Source: JBEIUL01 sp044356865
GTDB taxonomy: Bacteria > Planctomycetota > Phycisphaerae > Phycisphaerales > SM1A02
Length of the DNA stretch: 5,718 nucleotides
Assembly (NCBI GenBank): GCA_044356865.1
Contig: JBIKVN010000212.1
Span: forward strand, 1 to 5,718
Reading direction: 5' to 3'
The notes beneath the pieces were generated by a model, which made no database searches, was not told where the DNA came from, and saw nothing but the letters and a program-made list of their open reading frames with translations. Shown piece after piece: positions 1 to 5,204 of the stretch; position 1 is the first letter of the stretch, and each line of letters opens with the position of its first letter. The position numbers were made by a program, and so were the translations under genes.

Positions 1-747
1 GCCGACGAGCCGTTCCGCTGGGGCATGGACCGGCTCTGGTCGCTGTACGAGATGTTCCTGGTCGCGGCGCGGCAGGTTCGCGATGCGTTCCCGAACGACG
101 TCCTCGTCCTGAGGCCGCATCCGAACAGCCTGAGCCTGTTCACCGATCCCGGCCTCATCCGCGAGGTCGAGTCCGGCGCGCGGCGAGGCCCGACCGACCT
201 GCTCGACATCTATCTCCAGCTCCGGCTCTGCCAGGCGATCGCGACGTTGGGCGTCACGTGCGAGCTCTCGTCGCTCCAGCCCACCGAGGAGCTCCTCCGG
301 CCCGAGCGTTCGATCGTCGTGACCCGGCACGGCAGCATCCTCATCGAGGCCGCGTGGATGGGCCGTACGGGCATCTTCTCGCGGGTGGCGCCGTACTCGT
401 TCCTGTATCCGGTCGACGTGCAGTTCGACGACGCCGACAGCCTGCGGGCGGCGATGCGGGTGAATCGCGAGCGGGTCCTCGCGGGCACGCCGTCGTTCCC
501 GTCACGGGACGACATCGCCAAGTACCAGGCGATCCTCGACACTCCGATGGGCGTCAAGCGGGCCGGCGTCATGGGCGAGGTGGACTCGCCGAACGCCGCG
601 GTCCGGCCCATGCGGAACTTCGACGACTTCCGCTACGGCCCGGAGACGATCGAGCAGGCCGCCGCCCGGCTGCTCTCGTGCCTGAGCGCCCCGGGCGAGC
701 GGGCGGCGCTCGAGGCGATTTTCGGTCGAAGCCGATCGGGGGCCTGA
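1..747 (+). CDS. GT-B-like surface carbohydrate biosynthesis protein, C-terminal part (5' end outside window)
   Basis: The frame is open from the first base, so the first ATG inside the window (25) is probably internal; 248 residues are visible and the gene ends with TGA. An RPHP motif (visible residues 38-41) follows a strand ending in VLVL. A later stretch at about residues 104-124 reads like the 'unprotected site, then GS-x-LIEA-x-MG' loop of capsule and surface-carbohydrate GT-B proteins, where a Ser/Thr-rich turn and a following Glu bind a nucleotide-sugar or lipid-linked donor. No signal peptide or membrane segment is visible. Family knowledge suggests a cytoplasmic enzyme of capsule, LPS or other surface glycan assembly. 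The convergent neighbours are two sulfotransferases, which fits a locus for a sulfated glycan. The exact reaction cannot be assigned because the N-terminal domain is missing; a CDP-glycerol/Kdo-transferase-type enzyme or a non-catalytic relative are alternatives. Confidence 0.55.
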   Translation, partial: ADEPFRWGMDRLWSLYEMFLVAARQVRDAFPNDVLVLRPHPNSLSLFTDPGLIREVESGARRGPTDLLDIYLQLRLCQAIATLGVTCELSSLQPTEELLRPERSIVVTRHGSILIEAAWMGRTGIFSRVAPYSFLYPVDVQFDDADSLRAAMRVNRERVLAGTPSFPSRDDIAKYQAILDTPMGVKRAGVMGEVDSPNAAVRPMRNFDDFRYGPETIEQAAARLLSCLSAPGERAALEAIFGRSRSGA

Positions 748-751
748 GAGA

Positions 752-761
752 GAACCGGTTC
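752..761. repeat. 10-bp perfect palindrome between convergent genes
   Basis: The sequence GAACCGGTTC is fully self-complementary and lies in the 36-base gap between the stop of the carbohydrate gene and the stop of the leftward sulfotransferase. There is no loop and no T-run, so it is not a standard intrinsic terminator. It may be chance. Confidence 0.3.
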
Positions 762-783
762 CGCCGGGACATCGCCACGGCCA

Positions 784-1608
784 TCAAGGCGGCAGCATGG
801 CCGCAAACTCCGTGCCGGCGAGTGCGGCTCGCAGCTCCCCGTAGTTTCCGACCAGCCGATCCGGCGGGGGCGAGATCTTGAGAATGCTCGGCGTGAGGTC
901 GGCGGGCAGCTCCACGCCGTGCAGGTCGCGGAAGAGGGCGGCGACCTGCGGCGACGGCCGGCCTTCCGAAAGCAGGTCCTCGTAGAACAGCGATCGATAC
1001 CCGGGGTCCGATCCGAGCATCGATTCGAGGTGCCGCTCGCGGCGCCGCAGCTCGCGCAGCGTGGCGACGATGTTCCGTACGTCGACCCGCACCGTGGGCT
1101 CGGCCGTCCCGTCGTGGCCACGACCCGGCATCACGCTCTTCGCCGACCGCCTCCATTCCCCGGTCTGCACCGCCCGCAGCAGCGACAGGTGCTGCTCGAC
1201 GAGGTTGCGGCGCCGTACGTGCACGAACGCCGCGGACCGTTCGGCGAACCGCTCGATCAGCCTCGGGCGGTCCGCACCCGGGGCGTCCTCGAAGAGAAAG
1301 AGCTGGGAGTACTTGACGTCGAACCACAGCGGATGGCCCTCCGCCCGCCGGGTCACCTCGGCGAAGTAGGCCGCGAAGGATTCGTCGCCGTGATGCCCGT
1401 CCCGCGGCCAGCGACATCCGCCCGGCCGTCCGATCGAGTCGAGCACACTCCAGAAGTTGACCTGCTCCCACAGCGGGTTGTTCGGCGGCAAGAGAAACTC
1501 GAACGCGAGGCGATAGGCGCCCGATTGGTCGGCCACCGTCCGCAGCAGGTTCGTTCCGGTGCGCGGCTCGGCCACGACGACGACCGGCCGCAGGCCCGAC
1601 GGACTCAC
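784..1608 (-). CDS. Stf0-like sulfotransferase
   Basis: This 274-residue protein probably moves the sulfuryl group of PAPS onto a carbohydrate or glycolipid hydroxyl in the cytoplasm. The N-terminal strand VVVVAEPRTGTNLL (residues 9-22) is a 5'-phosphosulfate-binding loop of the 'PRSGT' kind. The segment at residues 128-152, containing HVRRRN, then EQHLSL, then Q-TGEW, matches the 3'-phosphate-binding region of the Stf0 family, where an Arg and a Ser grip the PAP 3'-phosphate and Q-TG-W is a family signature. FDVKY at about 96-100 and a YEDLL motif near residue 207 also fit. Length is normal for the family. The start is GTG at 1608: its first bases overlap the TGA of the upstream sulfotransferase (GTGA), which strongly implies translational coupling, and a G-rich stretch precedes it. 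Acceptor is unknown. Family assignment is by motif reading only. Confidence 0.85.
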   Translation of the reverse strand: MSPSGLRPVVVVAEPRTGTNLLRTVADQSGAYRLAFEFLLPPNNPLWEQVNFWSVLDSIGRPGGCRWPRDGHHGDESFAAYFAEVTRRAEGHPLWFDVKYSQLFLFEDAPGADRPRLIERFAERSAAFVHVRRRNLVEQHLSLLRAVQTGEWRRSAKSVMPGRGHDGTAEPTVRVDVRNIVATLRELRRRERHLESMLGSDPGYRSLFYEDLLSEGRPSPQVAALFRDLHGVELPADLTPSILKISPPPDRLVGNYGELRAALAGTEFAAMLPP

Positions 1609-2654
1609 GTCGAGCCCCCCGCTCCGGCCGGCCGGGTCAGCTGCCTCACGTAGTGAAGGAGAAGCGAAAGGGCCACCTCGTCATCGACCCGCGTGACGAG
1701 ATCGGCGACCCGCCAGAATCCGTCCGCGGGCGCTGCGGGCGGGTTGGTCAGCGTGGGCTCGCCGCCGCCTTCCTCCGCAAGGTCGACGCCGTAGCGATCG
1801 CGGAGGTACGCGACGTCATCGCGGTGATGGAAGCGTATCCAGGACGCGATCTCGGGCCGAAGCTCGGGCCTGGTCTGGGCGAGCAGCTCCGACGATCCGG
1901 CGAGGAAGTGCAGCAGCCGGTTCGTTTCCTCGACGAACACGTGGTCCTGGTCGGCCAGGAAAGCCGACCGATAGCGCTGGAGGATCTCCATGCCTTCGGC
2001 CGAAAGCGACTCGTTCTGTCGCGACGGAATCGGCGGAAGCGAGACGCCCAGATGTTCCTCGAGCACGCCGGAGAAGTCCCCGACCACGTCGAAATCCGGA
2101 TCGCGGGCAAACCGCCGCACGATGACCCGCCCAGGGAAGCACTGCTCCCAGGCCACGGTGAAGTCGCGAAACGGGTATCGGAATTCGACCGGGTCCATGG
2201 GGCGATGCGACGCCTTCAGGCGTTGCTGCGTCCAGGACAGGTAGTAGTCGGCCGGATCGCGGACGTAGAGGACGATGTGGAACGTCAAGGCCCCCGCCTC
2301 CACGAGTTCGCTCCGCAGGCGTTCGATCTCGTCGACGGCCAGCGGTGCCAACAGTTCCGAAGACAACACCGCCGCATCCGAACCGCGCAGGGCCTCGAGC
2401 AGGCCGCGCCGGCATTCCCGCTGGATCTCGGCAAGCCTCGGGTCGTCGGGGGCGTACCGGCTCCGGACGAAGCGAGGCAGGCGGTCGTAGGACCCATACA
2501 GGGAAGCCAGCACCGACCGGTCGATGCGTCCGCTGGCCGTCGGAACACAGACCGGCCGGATCGCCCCCGCGGCATCCGCCGCGGACAAGGCCCGTTGGAT
2601 GGAGGAGGTCCCGGTCTTCGGCGTTCCGATGTGAATGAGAATCGTGGAGGCCAT
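1605..2654 (-). CDS. PAPS-dependent sulfotransferase family protein
   Basis: A 349-residue protein whose start LIHIGTPKTGTSSIQ (residues 6-20) is a clear 5'-phosphosulfate-binding P-loop (TPKTGT). The strand VLYVRDPADYYLSW (128-141) carries the expected Arg (R132) and Ser (S140) of the 3'-phosphate-binding motif. It has no signal peptide or membrane segment. The frame is open for 99 more codons upstream, but that extension is arginine-rich and without protein-like pattern, whereas the P-loop normally lies within about 10-15 residues of the N-terminus, so I chose ATG at 2654. No good Shine-Dalgarno is seen before it. The gene is first in a two-gene operon; its TGA overlaps the GTG of the Stf0-like gene. 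It resembles the generic sulfotransferase families found in polysaccharide loci; a glycan acceptor is an inference. Confidence 0.85.
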   Translation of the reverse strand: MASTILIHIGTPKTGTSSIQRALSAADAAGAIRPVCVPTASGRIDRSVLASLYGSYDRLPRFVRSRYAPDDPRLAEIQRECRRGLLEALRGSDAAVLSSELLAPLAVDEIERLRSELVEAGALTFHIVLYVRDPADYYLSWTQQRLKASHRPMDPVEFRYPFRDFTVAWEQCFPGRVIVRRFARDPDFDVVGDFSGVLEEHLGVSLPPIPSRQNESLSAEGMEILQRYRSAFLADQDHVFVEETNRLLHFLAGSSELLAQTRPELRPEIASWIRFHHRDDVAYLRDRYGVDLAEEGGGEPTLTNPPAAPADGFWRVADLVTRVDDEVALSLLLHYVRQLTRPAGAGGST

Positions 2655-2960
2655 GGCGCGGACGTCTCGGGAAGTTGGGCCAGTGTACGAGCCTGCATCG
2701 GGATTCCGTCCAAGACCGACGAACACCGCACGCACGACCGCGGCAAGGCGACTCCGCGTGCGGGAACCCCGACGGTGCCGCTGATCGTGACGACCGGCGG
2801 GCGGAACCGGTGAGCGGGCGAGGTGCGGACGGTCGGTCCGGCCACGACATCGCCAACATCCTGATCGGTCGATCTTCGTAGGAGCGGCCGATGATCCGCG
2901 GTCACGGCTGCCTGAGCGCTCCTGCCGCCGCGCACCGAATCCCGAAGCCAAGGATCGCCT
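2655..2960. other. Intergenic stretch without a recognisable gene
   Basis: About 306 bases lie between the sulfotransferase start and the hicA remnant. Short open frames here are rich in Arg, Pro and Gly and show no motif. The sulfotransferase promoter should be here on the minus strand, but no convincing -35/-10 pair was found. A small dyad, CGGAC-n5-GTCCG, lies near 2826-2840, and a longer imperfect one pairs AGGAGCG (2880-2886) with CGCTCCT (2917-2923) over a 30-base loop. Neither is followed by a T-run, so no terminator for hicBA is evident. Confidence 0.5.
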
Positions 2961-3206
2961 TCAGGCCATGACGATCAGTTTCAGCCGTCGAGGGCAAAGA
3001 TCCTCCGGTTTCAATCCGGTCCGCTTGGCGATCCTCGCCAGCATTCAAGGACCGATCTCTTCTCCGTCACGGAACGCAAAGACCACATCGGGCCACCGCT
3101 CGTGCTCCAAAGTCCGGTGCGACCCACTGGTGCGTTTCAGTCGCCAGCCGATCCGCAGCAGGCCCGCGAGAACGTCGCGTGCCTTGGCGCTTGGCCAATC
3201 GCTCAT
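2961..3206 (-). pseudogene. hicA: HicA-family toxin, interrupted by an in-frame TGA
   Basis: HicA toxins are small double-stranded-RNA-binding-fold ribonucleases that cut mRNA and are neutralised by HicB. Reading from ATG 3206, which overlaps the hicB stop as ATGA, gives a typical HicA N-terminus: an 'SAKARDVLAGLLRIGW' helix, then KRTSGSH with the catalytic His at codon 30, then the strand DVVFAFRDGEEIGP. Codon 54 (3047-3045) is TGA. The same frame continues for 27 more codons with the normal HicA ending, MLARIAKRTGLKPEDL, up to TGA at 2961-2963. In the family the interrupted position is usually Gly (P-G-x-L), so a GGA-to-TGA change explains it. The product would be 53 residues, keeping His30 but losing the last helix. 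By hand count 22 of 80 sense codons end in A or T, more than in the neighbouring genes, hinting at acquired DNA. Sequencing error is the main alternative. Confidence 0.8.
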
Positions 3207-3409
3207 GCCGCCCGAAAGGTGATCGTGAGGGTTTCGGCTGCGGATTCCTCATGCTCAAGTCGCTCGGCCACGACCCGTAGGACGAGGGCTTGCGCCAACG
3301 CCCGGGCCTGGGCCCGAGACGCACCGTACGCCATGGTGCCCGGCAACGATGGGATCTCGGCAATCCAGCGGCCGTCGCTCTCCCGTTCGAACTCGATGAT
3401 GAACTCCAT
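3203..3409 (-). CDS. hicB: HicB-family antitoxin, short form
   Basis: This 68-residue protein has the HicB pseudo-RNase H pattern: a first strand (EFIIEFERE), DGRWIAEIPSLPG with the P-x-LPG turn at residues 20-24, AYGASRAQARALAQALVLRVV helix (27-47 region), and a last strand LTITF. It would bind HicA and cover its active site. It ends right after the last strand, so no helix-turn-helix or ribbon-helix-helix DNA-binding domain is present; direct autorepression by this protein is therefore uncertain. A GGAG (3418-3421) lies 8 bases before ATG 3409, supporting this start. The stop overlaps the hicA ATG by four bases, giving hicB-hicA order. The toxin partner is broken by a TGA, so hicB may be a leftover antitoxin or may act on other HicA proteins. 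Confidence 0.85.
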   Translation of the reverse strand: MEFIIEFERESDGRWIAEIPSLPGTMAYGASRAQARALAQALVLRVVAERLEHEESAAETLTITFRAA

Positions 3410-3415
3410 GGGGAT

Positions 3416-3431
3416 GACTCCGGTTCGAGTC
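3416..3431. repeat. Inverted repeat overlapping the hicB ribosome binding site
   Basis: On the minus strand GACTC, six bases, then GAGTC form a perfect 5-bp dyad. The GGAG thought to be the hicB Shine-Dalgarno lies in the downstream arm and loop edge. If it folds in the mRNA it could limit hicB translation; it could equally be a DNA operator half-site pair. The short arms make chance possible. Confidence 0.4.
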
Positions 3432-3432
3432 T

Positions 3433-3449
3433 ACGGCCGAAAGGGCCGT
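3433..3449. promoter_or_regulatory. ACGGCC/GGCCGT dyad upstream of hicB
   Basis: ACGGCC (3433-3438), five bases, then GGCCGT (3444-3449) form a perfect 6-bp inverted repeat 24 bases upstream of the hicB start. It is the kind of short GC-rich dyad that toxin-antitoxin operators use, and it shares its right arm with the next dyad. The operator role is inference; the short HicB lacks a visible DNA-binding domain. Confidence 0.4.
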
Positions 3450-3473
3450 GGCCCGAAAGTGACGGCCTTTTTT
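3444..3473 (+). terminator. Candidate intrinsic terminator (plus strand)
   Basis: GGCCGT (3444-3449) can pair with ACGGCC (3462-3467) over a 12-base loop, and six T's follow at once (3468-3473). Arms are only 6 bp and no plus-strand gene lies upstream between 748 and here, so it might stop transcription antisense to hicBA or insulate the helicase promoter. It competes with the dyad at 3433-3449 for the same arm. Confidence 0.35.
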
Positions 3474-3490
3474 CCTGTCGATCCCGACCG

Positions 3491-3510
3491 GGTCTTGTCC
3501 TGCGAAGACC
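3491..3510. repeat. Inverted repeat GGTCTT/AAGACC
   Basis: GGTCTT (3491-3496) and AAGACC (3505-3510) are perfect 6-bp arms around eight bases, in the divergent region between hicB and the helicase gene. It lies about 85-100 bases upstream of hicB, where a promoter or operator is expected. No function can be assigned from sequence. Confidence 0.3.
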
Positions 3511-3539
3511 GCCCACGGAAACCCGGCCCAAAAACCAGC

Positions 3540-3567
3540 GACCGGCCTCCCCCTCCGGTGGCCGGTC
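3540..3567. repeat. 8-bp inverted repeat in divergent intergenic region
   Basis: GACCGGCC (3540-3547) and GGCCGGTC (3560-3567) pair perfectly over 12 bases. On the minus strand five T's follow a few bases after the hairpin (complement of the A-run near 3530-3535), so a weak minus-strand terminator is possible, but no minus-strand gene lies upstream to need it. It may instead be a regulator site for either divergent gene. Confidence 0.35.
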
Positions 3568-3591
3568 AGCTGGCAGTCCCTATCCGTCGAG

Positions 3592-3611
3592 ATTTACTTT
3601 CGGGTGTAAAT
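3592..3611. promoter_or_regulatory. AT-rich dyad ATTTAC/GTAAAT, possible promoter or operator region
   Basis: ATTTAC (3592-3597) and GTAAAT (3606-3611) are perfect 6-bp arms around eight bases. This is the most AT-rich patch in an otherwise very GC-rich stretch and lies about 130 bases upstream of the helicase start, a reasonable place for a promoter. The -10/-35 match is poor, so the call rests on composition and symmetry only. Confidence 0.3.
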
Positions 3612-3623
3612 GGGGTGGTGTGA

Positions 3624-3648
3624 AGCGCCGAGGTCGATCCTCGGCGCT
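3624..3648 (+). promoter_or_regulatory. Strong 10-bp hairpin upstream of the DEAD-box helicase
   Basis: AGCGCCGAGG (3624-3633) pairs perfectly with CCTCGGCGCT (3639-3648) over a 5-base loop. It is the most stable simple hairpin seen in the window and has no T-run on either side, so it is not an intrinsic terminator. It ends about 90 bases before the helicase ATG and may be part of a structured 5' leader or a regulator site. Confidence 0.5.
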
Positions 3649-3681
3649 CGAGCCCCCGCACAGCCGGAACAGGTTTCCCCA

Positions 3682-3713
3682 CTCGGGCGAGCGACGCTCG
3701 ATCCGCGCCCGAG
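3682..3713 (+). promoter_or_regulatory. 8-bp hairpin just upstream of the helicase start
   Basis: CTCGGGCG (3682-3689) pairs perfectly with CGCCCGAG (3706-3713); the 16-base loop holds a smaller palindrome, GAGCG-A-CGCTC (3689-3699). The hairpin ends 24 bases before ATG 3738. With the hairpin at 3624-3648 it would make a compact structured leader. A regulatory role is inference. Confidence 0.4.
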
Positions 3714-3737
3714 AACCGTCGCCAACCGCCGCGGGAT

Positions 3738-5201
3738 ATGCTCACGCCGATGCCCTTCGACTCGCTTGGCCTGCATCCGGTCCTCGAGCGTGCCGTTCGC
3801 GGACTCGGTTTCGCCGAGCCGACCGCGATCCAGGCCTCGCTCGTGCCCGCCGCCCTCGCCGGCGGCGACCTGTTCGGGCTCGCCCCGACCGGCACCGGCA
3901 AGACCCTCGCGTTCCTGCTGCCGGTCGCCCATCGGCTGCTGTCCGAACCGCCGCCGATGGAAGAAGGACCTCGCAAGCGGCTCCGCAGCGGTAAGTTCCG
4001 CCGCGCCGCCGCTCGCGTCGACCCGCGGCAGCGGCTGCGGGCGATCGTCCTCTGCCCGACCCGCGAGCTTGCCCAGCAGGTCGCTAAGGACGCCCGCGAG
4101 CTCTTGAAGGGCACGCTGCTGAAGGTCGCGGCGGTGTGGGGCAAGTCGGCCCTCGGGCCGCAGCGCGAGGCGATTGCCGACGGCGTCGACCTCCTCGTCG
4201 GCACGCCGGGGCGGGTGCGCGAGCTCATCGAGCTCGACGCCCTGTCGCTTGCCTACCTGCGCCACGCGGTCGTCGACGAGGCCGACCGGATGCTGGATCT
4301 CGGCTTCCTGCCGCAAGTCGAGACCCTGCTCGACCGGATGCCCGAGAAGCGGCAGCTGGTCCTGCTGTCGGCGACCTGCCCGCCCGCCGTCGGCCGGCTC
4401 GTCGAGCAGTTCCTGAAGGAGCCCACCCGCATCGAGGCCGGCGAGCACGGGCGGCCGGCCCGGCATGTCGCACAGACCCTCTGGCGGATCACCGAGGAAC
4501 GCAAGACCCCGCTGCTGCTGCATGTCCTTTCCGACCCCGGCCGCACCGGGGTGATCGTCTTCACCCGCACCCGCCGCCGGGCCGGGTGGGTCGCGCAAGC
4601 CCTGCGCAACCAGAAGATCGCAACCGAGCTCTTCCACGGCGACCGCTCGCAGGCCCAGCGCGAGAAGGCCCTCGCGTCGTTCGCCGCCGGCGAGGTCCGC
4701 GTGCTGGTGGCGACCGACGTCGCCGCCCGCGGCCTGCATGTGCCGGCCACGCGGACCGTCGTGAACTACGACCTTCCGGTCCTGCCCGAGGAGTTCGTCC
4801 ACCGCGTCGGCCGGGCCGGTCACGGCGGTGGCTTCGCCGAGAGCTTCTCGTTCGTGAGCGACGAGGACGCGGTCTCGCGCGGGCGGATCGAGAAGCTGCT
4901 CAAGGAACCGCTCCTCACCCAGCCGGCCCCCGACGTGTCGAAGTTCGAGCGGAAGCGCGAGCCGAAGCCCGCCGCCGCCAAGCCGAGCCGCCCGCCGCGC
5001 CCACCCCACATGGATCCGCAGCAGGCCAAGCTCGATGAGCTCGCCCGCCTCGACCGCGAGCAGGCCCGCCGGGCCGAGGGCGAACGCCGCCAGCGCGGGG
5101 CGAAAAAGTCGCCCTTCCGCCAGAAGGAATCCCGCAAGCCGATCGCCCGCGGCCAGAAGCCCGGTCGCGGCGTGCGGTCGATCGGCCCGAAGACGGGGTG
5201 A
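3738..5201 (+). CDS. DEAD-box ATP-dependent RNA helicase, RhlE/RhlB type
   Basis: This 487-residue protein unwinds or remodels RNA using ATP; relatives act in ribosome assembly, RNA decay and cold adaptation. Motifs appear in order: Q motif ending at Q32, Walker A APTGTGKT (49-56), Ia PTREL (107-111), TPGR (156-159), DEAD (180-183), SAT (211-213), motif IV VIVFTRT (272-278), V ARGLH (330-334) and VI HRVGRAGH (355-362). ARGLHVP resembles E. coli RhlB (ARGLHIP); the opening FDSLGL resembles RhlE. Oddities are WGK in place of the usual GG after Ia (135-136), a charged insert at about 70-100, and His362 replacing the last Arg of HRxGRxxR. Residues from about 402 form a basic, Pro/Lys/Arg-rich tail, probably for RNA or protein binding. 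ATG 3750 (MPFDSLGL) is an alternative start that fits family N-termini slightly better; neither has a clear Shine-Dalgarno. The next gene starts three bases after the stop. Confidence 0.97.
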   Translation: MLTPMPFDSLGLHPVLERAVRGLGFAEPTAIQASLVPAALAGGDLFGLAPTGTGKTLAFLLPVAHRLLSEPPPMEEGPRKRLRSGKFRRAAARVDPRQRLRAIVLCPTRELAQQVAKDARELLKGTLLKVAAVWGKSALGPQREAIADGVDLLVGTPGRVRELIELDALSLAYLRHAVVDEADRMLDLGFLPQVETLLDRMPEKRQLVLLSATCPPAVGRLVEQFLKEPTRIEAGEHGRPARHVAQTLWRITEERKTPLLLHVLSDPGRTGVIVFTRTRRRAGWVAQALRNQKIATELFHGDRSQAQREKALASFAAGEVRVLVATDVAARGLHVPATRTVVNYDLPVLPEEFVHRVGRAGHGGGFAESFSFVSDEDAVSRGRIEKLLKEPLLTQPAPDVSKFERKREPKPAAAKPSRPPRPPHMDPQQAKLDELARLDREQARRAEGERRQRGAKKSPFRQKESRKPIARGQKPGRGVRSIGPKTG

Positions 5202-5204
5202 GCC

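Noticed and set aside
2682..2713. Promoter for the sulfotransferase operon, TTGGAC and TACACT on the minus strand
   Set aside because: The two hexamers match consensus poorly and are 20 bases apart, beyond the usual 16-18.
1653..2813. A 386-codon plus-strand open frame opposite the first sulfotransferase, and similar long plus-strand frames over 919-1653
   Set aside because: They lie opposite genes with clear PAPS-binding motifs and read as His/Arg/Asp-rich sequence without recognisable domains; third-position G/C bias makes such shadows common.
2655..2951. A 99-residue N-terminal extension of the sulfotransferase up to an ATG at 2951
   Set aside because: The extension is arginine-rich and pattern-free and would push the P-loop far from the N-terminus, unlike the family.
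3045..3047. TGA in hicA read as glycine by an alternative genetic code, as in Gracilibacteria and SR1, or as selenocysteine
   Set aside because: The other genes here (carbohydrate gene, both sulfotransferases, hicB, helicase) all end in TGA, and the composition does not suit those lineages; no selenocysteine insertion hairpin is evident after the codon and the family has no Cys there.
2968..3623. Plus-strand open frames over the hicBA region
   Set aside because: They are antisense to hicB and hicA, whose motifs and ATGA overlap identify the minus strand as coding; their products are Ser/Arg-rich without motifs.
4959..5198. The basic tail of the helicase as a separate small gene or repeat array
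   Set aside because: It is in frame with the helicase with no stop or start signal, and such Lys/Arg/Pro-rich tails are usual in this family.
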